A stretch of DNA of 64,000 nucleotides from Desulfitobacterium metallireducens DSM 15288 (lineage in GTDB: Bacteria > Bacillota > Desulfitobacteriia > Desulfitobacteriales > Desulfitobacteriaceae), in assembly GCF_000231405.2 (NCBI RefSeq), contig NZ_CP007032.1, forward strand, positions 1,116,001 through 1,180,000, read 5' to 3'. The notes under the pieces are model-generated. The model ran no database searches, had not been told where the DNA came from, and saw only the letters and a list, made by a program, of their open reading frames with translations. Position numbers and translations under genes: made by a program. Below are positions 1 to 7,618 of the stretch, piece after piece; position 1 is the first letter of the stretch, and every line of letters begins with the position of its first letter.

Positions 1-401
1 CATTGAATATAATTTATGCGTTGGATACATCAGTAGAAATGCTCGCTGAGGTTGAAAAAAGGATGAGGGAGGAAGAGCTTTCCAATGTCATTCCGATAAA
101 AAGTGAAGAGTATAATTTTAAACTTTCTTCTGAATCAGTAAGTTTTGCGCTTTTGGTTACAGTTCTTCATGAGATTGAAAACAAGGAACGATTTCTTCAG
201 GAAGCCCGTCGAATTCTGAAACCTGCTGGGAGAATAGCCATCATAGATTGGGAGAAAAAGCCGACTGAGATGGGCCCGCCGCTTAACCACCGTCTCAGTT
301 TAGAAGAAGTCGAGGAGCTTTTGATGATGACCGATTTTGAAGTCAATCAGGAACACCATTTTACCGAAGCATTTTATGGCCTAGTTGCTGTAAAAAAATA
401 A
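1..401 (+). CDS. SAM-dependent methyltransferase, C-terminal part (5' end outside window)
   Basis: This reading frame is open from the left edge, so the N-terminal SAM-binding glycine loop is missing and only about 133 codons are seen. The visible part fits a class I methyltransferase. A short acidic stretch, ALDTSVEML, resembles the ribose-binding strand. VLHEIENKERFLQEARRIL followed by KPAGRIAIIDW is the usual 'Ea.r.LkPGG...iiD' block of UbiE/Methyltransf_11 proteins. The substrate cannot be told from this fragment. It is followed by about 150 bases without a gene and then a broken MOSC gene, so no operon partner is evident. The family is fairly sure, the function is not. Confidence 0.75.
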   Translation, partial: LNIIYALDTSVEMLAEVEKRMREEELSNVIPIKSEEYNFKLSSESVSFALLVTVLHEIENKERFLQEARRILKPAGRIAIIDWEKKPTEMGPPLNHRLSLEEVEELLMMTDFEVNQEHHFTEAFYGLVAVKK

Positions 402-552
402 GAGATTTTAGAGCTAGATATAATATCTTTTGTGGTAATAAAGCATGATGATTCGCTTTTTACCTTGTAAACTTCAATAAGAATATTGAACACATTTCAA
501 CCAGAATATTTAATTAGATTAAAAGCGGATGGAGGTAAAGAAGCAATAGAAG
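402..552. other. Intergenic stretch, no gene seen
   Basis: AT-rich sequence between the methyltransferase stop and the MOSC remnant. I see no convincing terminator. A GGAGGT at 531-536 lies about 17 bases before the ATG of the remnant, farther than usual, which fits decay. Confidence 0.4.
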
Positions 553-671
553 ATGGCTATAGTTTTATCAATTCATATTAGTGACAAAAGGGGACCCTAA
601 AAAATGATGTTGCAGAAGTCAAAGTCCTTGAAGGTTGAGGACTTGAGGGGGATGCACACGGGGGAAACTAG
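553..671 (+). pseudogene. MOSC-domain protein remnant (frameshifted, truncated)
   Basis: From ATG 553 the translation AIVLSIHISDKRG matches the start of small MOSC-domain (molybdenum cofactor sulfurase C-terminal type) proteins. Shortly after this (about 588-592) the frame shifts. The continuation LKNDVAEVKVLEG, then GLEGDAHGGN, is read in another frame and is interrupted by TGA at 636 and TAG at 669. GLEGDAHAG is the conserved family signature. The remaining two thirds of the domain (usually about 150 residues) is absent. This is therefore a relic, not a working gene. The assignment rests on motif recognition by eye. Confidence 0.65.
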
Positions 672-719
672 TCATTGAAAATAAATAATAAGAACAAAAT
701 AAAATTGGAGGGTTTCACA

Positions 720-1076
720 ATGAAAAAAATAGCAATTCCAACTAATGGTGAGGTTTTAGATGCCCATTTCGGCAGAGCTTTAGCATTCACAGTCTTTGAA
801 ATCGAAGGAAATGAAGCGCGTAAAGTAGAGGTTCTCAGCGCTACTGGCCTGCAGCATCAACATGAAGGACTTGCAAGTATGTTTAAACGTGATGGGGTAA
901 ATGTCCTCGTCTGCGGAGGTATTGGTGGGGGTATGATCAATGGTCTTAATGCTGTAGGTCTGGAAGTAGTTACAGGAGCTTCGGGAAATGTGGTTGATGT
1001 GGCGAATTCGTATGCCAAGGGGAATCTTGTGAGTACCGGGTCTGTCTGTCATGAACATGAACACGAACACCATTAA
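720..1076 (+). CDS. NifX/NifB C-terminal-like FeMo-cofactor-binding family protein
   Basis: This 118-residue protein belongs to the dinitrogenase iron-molybdenum cofactor biosynthesis family (NifX/NafY/NifB C-terminal fold). The sequence shows the early HFGRALAFTVFEIE segment, the glycine-rich VCGGIGGGMING block and the GLEVVTGA strand typical of the fold. The tail CHEHEHEHH is rich in histidine and could bind metal; that is inference. The start at ATG 720 is set by GGAGGG at 707-712; an in-frame upstream extension to 675 lacks a good ribosome site. No nif genes lie nearby, so a general metal or Fe-S cluster role (as for MTH1175-like stand-alone members) is more likely than nitrogen fixation. 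Confidence 0.8.
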   Translation: MKKIAIPTNGEVLDAHFGRALAFTVFEIEGNEARKVEVLSATGLQHQHEGLASMFKRDGVNVLVCGGIGGGMINGLNAVGLEVVTGASGNVVDVANSYAKGNLVSTGSVCHEHEHEHH

Positions 1077-1125
1077 GAATAAGAACCAGGTAAAGTAAAG
1101 ATTGAGAATATCTTTCAGAAAAATC

Positions 1126-1155
1126 TATACAAACAATCTTTTTTGATGCTATAAT
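1126..1155 (+). promoter_or_regulatory. Promoter of the cobalt/B12 operon
   Basis: A perfect -10 hexamer TATAAT at 1150-1155 is preceded by a TATACA -35-like hexamer at 1126-1131 with 18 bases between them. Transcription would start near 1162, just before the riboswitch. Confidence 0.6.
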
Positions 1156-1176
1156 TAGTAAGAATTAAATATCTGG

Positions 1177-1340
1177 ACATGAGTGATTTTTCCTGAGGGA
1201 AAAATTTAAAAGGGAAGTTAGTGCAAGCTAACGCGGTACCCGCCACTGTAAGAGGGAGTTAACTTACATAGTGTCACTGGGGATATACCTGGGAAGACGT
1301 AAGTTGATGAAGATCTTGAGCCAGGAGACCTGCTCATACC
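1177..1340 (+). ncRNA. Cobalamin (B12) riboswitch
   Basis: The conserved blocks of the adenosylcobalamin aptamer appear in order: GGGAAGTTAGTG, then the B12 box region GCGGTACCCGCCACTGTAAG (1232-1251), GTCACTGG, CCTGGGAAGACG, GATGA and AGCCAGGAGACCTGC. ATGAG at 1179-1183 can pair with CTCAT at 1333-1337 to close P1. The aptamer precedes a terminator hairpin and a cobalt uptake operon, the usual target: B12 binding is expected to switch transcription off. Confidence 0.95.
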
Positions 1341-1424
1341 AAACATTACGACTACCTACGGGATGTTAGGAAGGTGAATGCTTGTGTCTGCGGTTTTCGT
1401 ACCGGATACTAGTTATGAACTCTG

Positions 1425-1453
1425 AACCCTTCTGTTGGTGAAGGGTTTTTTTT
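1425..1453 (+). terminator. Rho-independent terminator of the riboswitch expression platform
   Basis: AACCCTTC (1425-1432) and GAAGGGTT (1440-1447) form an 8-bp stem with a 7-base loop followed by a run of T. It lies between the aptamer and cbiJ, so it is the likely regulated attenuator. Confidence 0.85.
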
Positions 1454-1470
1454 ATTGGAGGTAAACACGA

Positions 1471-2205
1471 ATGTTCATTCTTTTGGGAGAAACGGCTGCA
1501 GCACGTGAGATCAGTGAACATCTTAATAACAAGAGGATTGAGTATAAACGAATTCAAACCTGGTCAGAGAAGTCTAGTACGCAAATACCTACGGCCATTC
1601 TTGATGCCAGCCATCCTTCCTGTGGTGCTAAGTTTACCTCGTTGGGTAAATGGTGCGAACACCAAGGAATCCCCTTTCTGCGGCTGGAAAGACCTGAGAC
1701 TCAGCTTCCGACCAACTCCTTAATTTCTTCAGTACATAATTGGGAGGAAGCCTTGCTTCATTTGGAACAATGCGTCGAGACACTTTACCAAGCGAAAGGT
1801 CGACCGGTTACGATTTTTGCGACGACAGGGAGCCATCAACTCGAAAGTATGGTGAATAGTTCTTTTGCCAGCCATGTTCGTTTCGTTGTGCGTGTTCTTC
1901 CTGAAGGGCGCATCGTACAGAAATGCCAGGATATGGGCATCCACCCTAAAAATATTGTTGCGATCCAAGGTCCCTTCTCAAAAGAGCTAAATCGGGTATT
2001 ATTTAAGTCTTATGGAGCAGATATCATTTTAACACGAGATAGTGGTTCTGCCGGTGGGACGGATACCAAAATATTAGCTGCCTTAGAACTGGGGTTAAAA
2101 GTTGTACTTCTAAGGAAGACCAAAATAAGCGGAGGATTGACCATGAATAATGTTAATGAATTACTGGATTGGGTAGATAAGTATCAACAAGCGGAATCTA
2201 CCTAA
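1471..2205 (+). CDS. cbiJ: Precorrin-6A / cobalt-precorrin-6A reductase (CbiJ/CobK family)
   Basis: This 244-residue protein matches the NAD(P)H-dependent reductase that reduces the macrocycle of (cobalt-)precorrin-6A in corrin ring synthesis. Family landmarks are all visible: the N-terminal [13 protein letters not shown] nucleotide-binding start, [11 protein letters not shown] (usually DATHPFA), FLRLERPE, the ATTGSHQLE motif, [19 protein letters not shown], and the C-terminal [17 protein letters not shown]. The start ATG 1471 follows TTGGAGGT at 1456-1463. It is the first gene after the B12 riboswitch and 28 bases before cbiM, linking ring synthesis to cobalt import. Other cbi genes are not in the window. 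Confidence 0.85.
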   Translation: MFILLGETAAAREISEHLNNKRIEYKRIQTWSEKSSTQIPTAILDASHPSCGAKFTSLGKWCEHQGIPFLRLERPETQLPTNSLISSVHNWEEALLHLEQCVETLYQAKGRPVTIFATTGSHQLESMVNSSFASHVRFVVRVLPEGRIVQKCQDMGIHPKNIVAIQGPFSKELNRVLFKSYGADIILTRDSGSAGGTDTKILAALELGLKVVLLRKTKISGGLTMNNVNELLDWVDKYQQAEST

Positions 2206-2233
2206 GGGAATAGAAAATGAGGAGGTTATCAGA

Positions 2234-2998
2234 ATGAAAAAAAGCATATTACTTGCCTTAGTTTACTGTTTATCCGTATTTGCCCTCTTTCCTGATAACG
2301 CCTATGCCATGCATATCGCTGAAGGATTTTTGCCCATGAAGTGGGCTGCATTCTGGTGGATTGTCATTCTCCCTTTTCTGATGGCGGGGTTACGTTCGAT
2401 CAACAAAACGGTGAAAGATAATGCTAACCTTAAAATGCTGCTGGCGATGGCAGGGGCCTTTGCTTTCGTTCTTTCGGCCTTGAAAATTCCATCAGTCACG
2501 GGCAGTAGTTCACACCCAACAGGTGTAGGCTTAGGAGCTATTCTTTTTGGACCTGCTGCAATGAGTGTGCTCGGGGTAATCGTTTTAATCTTTCAGGCTG
2601 TTCTCTTAGCTCATGGCGGCTTGACTACACTCGGAGCGAACACCTTTTCCATGGCAATAGTTGGACCTTTTGTTTCTTATGGGATCTATAGAGGCCTTCA
2701 AAAGTTGGGCGTTTCAAGAAGCATTTGTGTTTTCTTAGCCACAGCTTTGGGTGATCTTGGTACTTATATAACGACTTCTCTCCAGTTAGCTTTTGCTTTT
2801 CCATCTACTCAGGGCGGTGTAATGGCTTCGGCCACTAAATTTATGGGCATTTTTGCTGTAACTCAGATTCCTCTGGCGGTTAGTGAGGGTTTGCTTACAG
2901 TCTTAGTATTTAATCTCTTGACTAAATACAGTAGTAAGGAGTTAAAGCAACTTGCGATTTTCAGCACCCCAAAAGATTTAGAACTTGAGGTGAAATAA
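2234..2998 (+). CDS. cbiM: Cobalt ECF transporter S component CbiM
   Basis: This 254-residue membrane protein is the substrate-capture subunit of the CbiMNQO cobalt importer. It begins with a cleavable-looking signal (hydrophobic stretch ending DNAYA), after which the mature N-terminus MHIAEGFLP carries the metal-binding Met-His pair known in CbiM. Several hydrophobic helices follow, with the conserved [10 protein letters not shown] segment and the [16 protein letters not shown] block. GGAGG at 2221-2225 is a good ribosome site for ATG 2234. It overlaps cbiN by one base (TAATG), indicating translational coupling. Regulation is by the upstream B12 riboswitch. Confidence 0.95.
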   Translation: MKKSILLALVYCLSVFALFPDNAYAMHIAEGFLPMKWAAFWWIVILPFLMAGLRSINKTVKDNANLKMLLAMAGAFAFVLSALKIPSVTGSSSHPTGVGLGAILFGPAAMSVLGVIVLIFQAVLLAHGGLTTLGANTFSMAIVGPFVSYGIYRGLQKLGVSRSICVFLATALGDLGTYITTSLQLAFAFPSTQGGVMASATKFMGIFAVTQIPLAVSEGLLTVLVFNLLTKYSSKELKQLAIFSTPKDLELEVK

Positions 2999-3297
2999 TG
3001 AAATCTATTATGAAAAATATTTTATTGATAGTTCTCGTTGTTGTCTTAGTGGCTATCCCATTATTCATGGTTAAAGGAGAATTCACAGGAGCAGATAGTC
3101 AAGCTACAGATGCCATCATGAGTATTGAGCCTAATTACAAGCCTTGGTTTAATTCAATTTATACGCCGTCGAGTGGTGAGGTTGAGTCATTCTTGTTTGC
3201 ACTGCAAGCGGCAATGGGGAGTGGAATTGTTTGCTTCTATCTGGGTTATAAAAAAGGGCAACATAAGAAGTCTCATGAAGAAGCTTATCATGATTAA
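2998..3297 (+). CDS. cbiN: Cobalt transporter accessory protein CbiN
   Basis: This is a 99-residue protein with two membrane helices (about residues 5-23 and 68-86) flanking an extracytoplasmic loop. It carries the CbiN signature EFTGADSQA and PWFNSIYTPSSGEVES followed by FALQAA. CbiN works with CbiM to load cobalt into the importer. The ATG overlaps the cbiM stop by one base, and the end overlaps the start of cbiQ. Length and motifs are normal for the family. Confidence 0.95.
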   Translation: MKSIMKNILLIVLVVVLVAIPLFMVKGEFTGADSQATDAIMSIEPNYKPWFNSIYTPSSGEVESFLFALQAAMGSGIVCFYLGYKKGQHKKSHEEAYHD

Positions 3298-4078
3298 TAT
3301 TGATCAATATGTTTATGCGAACAAACTTTTAACAATTCATCCTGCTGAGAAATCTTTTTTGGCTATGGCGACCATGGTTGTCTGTTTAATTTCAACCTCA
3401 ATCTATACACCAATAATGGCTTTGACTTTAATGGCTGGATTAATTATCTTTAAGGCGGATATTCCTGCTAAGTTCTTTGGACATTTGATGCTGATCCCCA
3501 TTGCATTTTTAGTAATGGGGGAACTCACCCTGGCGATTTCAATCTCCGATCATGCTGAAGGTTTCTTGTATCATTTTGTTGTAGGCGATATTCTTATAGG
3601 GGTTACAGCTACAGATTTAGACAAGGCTGTTCTGCTTTTGAGCAAATCGCTAGGTTCTGTTTCTTGTCTCTATTTCCTTGCTCTCACGACACCGATGCTT
3701 GAAATTACTTCCGTACTTCGTAAACTAAAGGTGCCTGCTCTTTTCCTTGAATTGATGAGTCTTATTTACAGGTTGATCTTCGTTCTATTGGATTCGGCTG
3801 CAACGATTCGGACTTCACAGAGTTCACGGCTAGGATATGTGAATTGGAACAGCTCTTTTCGTTCAACGAGTCAGTTATTTTATGCTTTATTAATAAAATC
3901 TTTTCAACGTTCTCAGGCGCTTGCGACTGCTCTGGAGGCCCGCTGTTATCAAGGGGACATCAGGGTTTTAGAGAAAGAATTTCCATGCTCGGTGCGTAAT
4001 TATATAATTATCAGCATTATCGAAGTTTCTCTGATTTTGCTCAATTTCTACATTGGAGGAGGCAAGCTTTTTGGTTGA
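3290..4078 (+). CDS. cbiQ: Cobalt ECF transporter T component CbiQ
   Basis: This 262-residue integral membrane protein couples the ATPase to CbiM. After a short cytoplasmic start (MINIDQYVYANKLLTIHPAEK) come several hydrophobic helices. The cytoplasmic arms include ALATALEARCYQGD, corresponding to the conserved A-(A/L)-x-A-R-x-x-G coupling motif. I chose ATG 3290 because family members begin close to INIDxxAY; ATG 3275 in the same frame is possible. A longer frame extends far into cbiN and is unlikely to be used. It overlaps cbiN by 8 bases and cbiO by 8 bases. Confidence 0.9.
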   Translation: MINIDQYVYANKLLTIHPAEKSFLAMATMVVCLISTSIYTPIMALTLMAGLIIFKADIPAKFFGHLMLIPIAFLVMGELTLAISISDHAEGFLYHFVVGDILIGVTATDLDKAVLLLSKSLGSVSCLYFLALTTPMLEITSVLRKLKVPALFLELMSLIYRLIFVLLDSAATIRTSQSSRLGYVNWNSSFRSTSQLFYALLIKSFQRSQALATALEARCYQGDIRVLEKEFPCSVRNYIIISIIEVSLILLNFYIGGGKLFG

Positions 4079-4931
4079 AACGATTTTAGAAGCAGAAGAT
4101 ATAGAATACACGTATACTGACGGAACAAAAGCGTTAAGAAAAGTCAATATGGTGGTGCGCTGTGGCGAAAAAATAGCAGTGCTTGGCTCAAACGGAGCAG
4201 GGAAATCGACGTTGTTTTTACATTTTAATGCTATTCTTCAACCAGAAAGAGGATGTATCCGTTTTCATGGCCGGAAACTTTCTTATAAAAAAGATGAGAT
4301 CATGGAATTACGTCGCAAGATTGGTATCGTTTTTCAAGATCCGGATAATCAATTGTTTTCTGCGAGTGTCCTACAGGAAGTTTCTTTTGGCCCGATGAAC
4401 TTAGGTTTGTCAGAGGCTGAAGTGCGCAACTGTGTAGAGAAGGCTCTTCGAGCCACAGAAATTAGCGACCTCATTGATAGGCCGACACATATACTGAGCT
4501 TTGGACAAAAGAAAAGGGTCTCCATCGCCGATATCTTGGCAATGGAACCTGAAGTGATCATTTTTGATGAGCCAACAGCCTGGCTGGATCCTAGGCATGC
4601 CCGAGAATTCATGCAACTCCTTGATGAACTGAGTCAACAAGGGAAGACAATCATTATTTCTACGCACGATGTGGATTTGGCGTATTCTTGGGCTGATCGA
4701 ATATTTGTTATGAAACAAGGACAGGTGCTTACGGATGGAAAGCCAGAAGAGGTGTTTTGCCAACAAGAAGTGATCAGTAGTGCTGATCTTAATCGGCCTT
4801 GGCTAGTAGAAACTCATGATGAATTTATTCGTTTGGGGTTATTACCGTCGAGTACTTGTTTACCTAGAAATAAAGAGGAATTATATGAAAGCCTGGCTCG
4901 GCCGTGTTATAATGTATTCAGACACTTCTGA
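4071..4931 (+). CDS. cbiO: Cobalt ECF transporter ATP-binding protein CbiO
   Basis: This 286-residue ABC ATPase powers the cobalt importer. Walker A is GSNGAGKST, the Q-loop is VFQDPDNQLF, the signature is LSFGQKKR (F in place of the usual G), Walker B is VIIFDEPTAWLDP and the switch His is in ISTHD. The C-terminal extension is typical of cobalt-type ATPases. I place the start at TTG 4071 because GGAGGAGG at 4056-4062 lies 8 bases before it; the frame opens slightly earlier at 4053. It overlaps cbiQ by 8 bases. Only 26 bases separate it from the MerR-like gene, with no terminator between. Confidence 0.92.
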   Translation: MVETILEAEDIEYTYTDGTKALRKVNMVVRCGEKIAVLGSNGAGKSTLFLHFNAILQPERGCIRFHGRKLSYKKDEIMELRRKIGIVFQDPDNQLFSASVLQEVSFGPMNLGLSEAEVRNCVEKALRATEISDLIDRPTHILSFGQKKRVSIADILAMEPEVIIFDEPTAWLDPRHAREFMQLLDELSQQGKTIIISTHDVDLAYSWADRIFVMKQGQVLTDGKPEEVFCQQEVISSADLNRPWLVETHDEFIRLGLLPSSTCLPRNKEELYESLARPCYNVFRHF

Positions 4932-4957
4932 ACAAGGATAGAGCGTGTGGTGATTTT

Positions 4958-5374
4958 ATGTTAGATGAAGAAAAAGGGGTATATTCTATAGGTACTGTTG
5001 CCGAGTTGATTAGCGAACATCCAGAGACCTTAAGAGTCTGGGAAAAAAATGACCTAATTCGACCGGATCGGGCAAATTATCAAAGGAAATACTCCAATAA
5101 TGATTTATTAAGGTTGAAATTTATAAAATACTTGATGGATCAAAAGGGTTTAAATATAGCTGGAGTAAAGCAACTCACATCAATGTATGCATGTTGGTAC
5201 AAGCGAAATTGTAAGGGCGGGGCAATGAAGAATAGCACAGTCATGGTTAATGAGTCTAAGCCTTGTTGGAAGCTAGAAAAAACCTATTGTCTTGTCGCAA
5301 GTGATAAGAGTGAACTGTGTAATTCCTGTGAAATGTATAAGAATTGCTCGGATTGCAATGGCTGTAGATCTTAA
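4958..5374 (+). CDS. MerR-family regulator with Cys-rich C-terminal domain
   Basis: This 138-residue protein starts with a MerR-type winged helix (residues about 8-75: YSIGTVAELISEHPETLRVWEKNDLI, then NDLLRLKFIKYL). The C-terminal half is not a long dimer helix with a short sensor loop but a compact region carrying nine cysteines: CWYKRNC, CW, YC, C, C, C, C and a final CNGC. Such a cluster could bind a metal or Fe-S cluster, or sense redox state; this is inference. It sits 26 bases after cbiO in the cobalt operon, so a role in metal response is plausible. A strong hairpin follows. Confidence is high in the DNA-binding class, low in the ligand. Confidence 0.8.
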   Translation: MLDEEKGVYSIGTVAELISEHPETLRVWEKNDLIRPDRANYQRKYSNNDLLRLKFIKYLMDQKGLNIAGVKQLTSMYACWYKRNCKGGAMKNSTVMVNESKPCWKLEKTYCLVASDKSELCNSCEMYKNCSDCNGCRS

Positions 5375-5376
5375 AT

Positions 5377-5418
5377 CTTAAGCATAACATCAATAAGATT
5401 ATTGATGTTATGCTTAAG
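5377..5418. terminator. Perfect 19-bp hairpin, likely transcription terminator
   Basis: The arms 5377-5395 and 5400-5418 are perfect inverted repeats with a 4-base loop (AGAT). The T run after it is short (AAATTTTA). The position directly behind the last gene of the cobalt operon argues for termination, but the unusual stem length leaves a protein-binding site possible. Confidence 0.6.
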
Positions 5419-5442
5419 AAATTTTAGAGAAGGGTGATTTTT

Positions 5443-6459
5443 GTGGATGAACTGATCCTTCGGTCGATATTAAAAAATCAGGATAAACAAAAATCGGTAC
5501 TTGCAACTATTGTCCATACAGAGGGATCTACACCTCGCGAACCGGGTACCCAAATGTTGATTATGGAAAATGGCCAAACATTAGGGACTGTTGGGGGAGG
5601 AAGTGTAGAAAAGCATATCTATCAAAGGGCCCAGGCACTGATGACAGTTGATAGTCAAGTTCAAGTGGAAATACAGCATTGGAAAATTAACGATGAGCCA
5701 GGTCATGATGAATTTCCAAGTTGTGGTGGTAATCTGGATGTCTTGCTGGAGCTTATTAAAGAGCAGGATATATGGCAATTGGTTTACAATTTACAAATAA
5801 ATTCTAAAGCAGTGTTGATAACCGCCTTATTCCCCACTTATCAGAAGAGTCTTGTGGATCTTGAAGGAAATTTCCTCGGGGGTTCACAAACAAATTTCGA
5901 GTGCTCTCCTCAAGAACTGCAAAAGTTAATCACCAGTAAGCGTGCTGAAGTTTTGGAGAACAATGAAAAACAAAGATGGTTGGTTGAACCTATCTTAAAA
6001 AAAGAACGCCTACTTATCTTAGGAGCTGGTCATGTGGCAAAAGAAGTTGCTCAATATGCCAAGTCCTTGGATTTTGAAATAACGGTAATCGATGATCGGA
6101 TAGATTTCGCCAAGACCAAATTTTTTCCGGGAGCGTATCAGGTTTTATGCAGCGATTTTGTGCAGGGAATTCAAAATTATCGACCGAACGACGACACCTA
6201 TGTAGTGATTGCGTCATGGAGTCATCAGACAGATGCGGATTGTGTCAGAGAGGTTTTGAAGTTTGAAGCCAAATATGTAGGAATGCTAGGCAGTACTAAA
6301 AAAGTAGCAACTATTGTTAATAAATTGAATGAGGAAAATTACTTAACACAAAATATAGCTCGTTTACGAGCACCGATTGGCTTAGATATCGGTGCCCAGA
6401 CTCCTTCTGAAATAGCGCTCAGTATTTTGGCGGAGATCATTTCTGTTCGGAGAAAATAA
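5443..6459 (+). CDS. XdhC/CoxI family protein
   Basis: This 338-residue protein has the two-part build of XdhC/CoxI, which handle molybdenum cofactor for xanthine dehydrogenase and CO dehydrogenase-type enzymes. The N-terminal XdhC domain shows ATIVHTEGSTPREPGTQML and GTVGGGSVE. The C-terminal Rossmann domain shows LLILGAGHVAKEVA and ends with RLRAPIGLDIGAQTPSEIA. Start GTG 5443 is favoured by GAGAAGGG at 5427-5434; GTG 5434 overlaps that site. No molybdenum hydroxylase gene lies next to it, so its partner must be elsewhere. It is followed by a strong terminator. Confidence 0.88.
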   Translation: MDELILRSILKNQDKQKSVLATIVHTEGSTPREPGTQMLIMENGQTLGTVGGGSVEKHIYQRAQALMTVDSQVQVEIQHWKINDEPGHDEFPSCGGNLDVLLELIKEQDIWQLVYNLQINSKAVLITALFPTYQKSLVDLEGNFLGGSQTNFECSPQELQKLITSKRAEVLENNEKQRWLVEPILKKERLLILGAGHVAKEVAQYAKSLDFEITVIDDRIDFAKTKFFPGAYQVLCSDFVQGIQNYRPNDDTYVVIASWSHQTDADCVREVLKFEAKYVGMLGSTKKVATIVNKLNEENYLTQNIARLRAPIGLDIGAQTPSEIALSILAEIISVRRK

Positions 6460-6511
6460 AAAAGCGAGGTCCAGTTTAGTTCATCATAAAATCTGGACCT
6501 CGCTTTTTTAT
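6459..6511. terminator. Bidirectional rho-independent terminator
   Basis: AAAAGCGAGGTCCAG and CTGGACCTCGCTTTTTT form a long GC-rich stem with A and T runs at both ends. It can end both the xdhC-like gene (plus) and azlD (minus), which converge here. Confidence 0.9.
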
Positions 6512-6533
6512 AATATCCTAAGGCTACTAGGAG

Positions 6534-6869
6534 CTATGTAAATACAAACTGAACTAGAGCCATGTAAAGTAGAGTTCCTCCTCCAATACTCAGGAGAACG
6601 TTATTTTTCCAAAGGTGAACCAGGACAATGCAGGCAATGGCAATCCCTTCGGGAAGACCATAAGGGGTAGAAATAAGAGACACGTTTTTTAAGCAGTAAA
6701 TAATCAGTAAACCAATTGAGGCAAAGGGGAGAACATTTCCCAGATAGAGAACGAATTTAGGGGTATCCCGGTTAGCAGGAAAGAGGAAGAAGGGCATTGC
6801 TCTCGTTAAAAAAGTGCCGAAGGCAATGGTGGCGATTAAGATGAGTGACTGTTGGATGGTAAGTAACAT
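6534..6869 (-). CDS. azlD: Branched-chain amino acid exporter small subunit AzlD
   Basis: This 111-residue, almost wholly hydrophobic protein has about four membrane helices. The conserved N-terminal pattern ATIAFGTFLTRAMPFFLF is typical of AzlD. AzlD and AzlC (LIV-E family) form a two-component exporter of branched-chain amino acids and analogues. GGAGG lies 7 bases before ATG 6869 (minus strand). It overlaps azlC by 34 bases and is the last gene of lrp-azlC-azlD. Confidence 0.9.
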   Translation of the reverse strand: MLLTIQQSLILIATIAFGTFLTRAMPFFLFPANRDTPKFVLYLGNVLPFASIGLLIIYCLKNVSLISTPYGLPEGIAIACIVLVHLWKNNVLLSIGGGTLLYMALVQFVFT

Positions 6870-7564
6870 TTCTCTGCCTCCTTCTCAAATGGTTTCCTGT
6901 AAAAGCCTAAGGTAATAAGAATCAGACCCATTGCAGGAATAATGAAGTTTTGAGCGCCAAAAATCAATAAACATATGACCGAGGCGCTAATACCAATCAA
7001 GGCAGGAGCATGATGCTTTTGGGATTTCCACTGGTTAATAAAAATAACAACGAATAACGCAGTCATTACAAAATCGATCCCTTTCGTGTTAAAGGAGACT
7101 AATGATCCTAATATACCTCCAAGCGCACAAGCAGTAATCCAATAAGAGTGGTTGAGAAAGGTGACAAAGAACATAAACCATCCCTTATCGATTTCTGCTG
7201 GAGTTTCAGTTGCACAGAGAATGGAAAAAGTTTCATCAGTAAGTCCAAACATAAGATAAAGCTTTTTTTTGCCAGCTTCATTGTATTTTCCTAAAAGAGA
7301 TAGTCCATAAAATAAATGTCTGGCATTAACCATCAGAGTCATAAAAAAGGCGTTCAGTGGATCAAAGGCCACAGTTAGTAGCTCAATGGCAACATATTGC
7401 ATTGATCCGGCAAAAATAATGATACTCATGAAAATGGCCCATTTAAAGGAATAGCCTTTACTGTTTAGAAGTATCCCAAAGGCCATTCCCAGAAATAGAT
7501 ATCCGGTCATCACAGGAAGGGTATAGGGAAAGGCTGCTTTTAAGGCTTTTATCTGTTCCTGCAT
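6836..7564 (-). CDS. azlC: Branched-chain amino acid exporter large subunit AzlC
   Basis: This 242-residue membrane protein is the larger part of the AzlCD exporter. Family features are the first helix PVMTGYLFLGMAFGILL, FAGSMQYVAIELL, the MVNARHLFYGLSLL block and LTDETFSI. I chose ATG 7564 (minus), ten bases after GGAG; a TTG at 7579 overlaps that ribosome site. It follows an Lrp-type gene after 54 bases, the classical arrangement in which Lrp-like AzlB controls azlCD. Confidence 0.92.
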   Translation of the reverse strand: MQEQIKALKAAFPYTLPVMTGYLFLGMAFGILLNSKGYSFKWAIFMSIIIFAGSMQYVAIELLTVAFDPLNAFFMTLMVNARHLFYGLSLLGKYNEAGKKKLYLMFGLTDETFSILCATETPAEIDKGWFMFFVTFLNHSYWITACALGGILGSLVSFNTKGIDFVMTALFVVIFINQWKSQKHHAPALIGISASVICLLIFGAQNFIIPAMGLILITLGFYRKPFEKEAEKCYLPSNSHSS

Positions 7565-7618
7565 TGTCACGTTCTCCAATCGTTTTTTATCATCTATATC
7601 TATGCGATCATTAAATAG

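Noticed and set aside
780-1073. Long minus-strand open frame opposite the NifX-like gene
   Set aside because: Shadow of a clear coding region; no ribosome site and no family resemblance.
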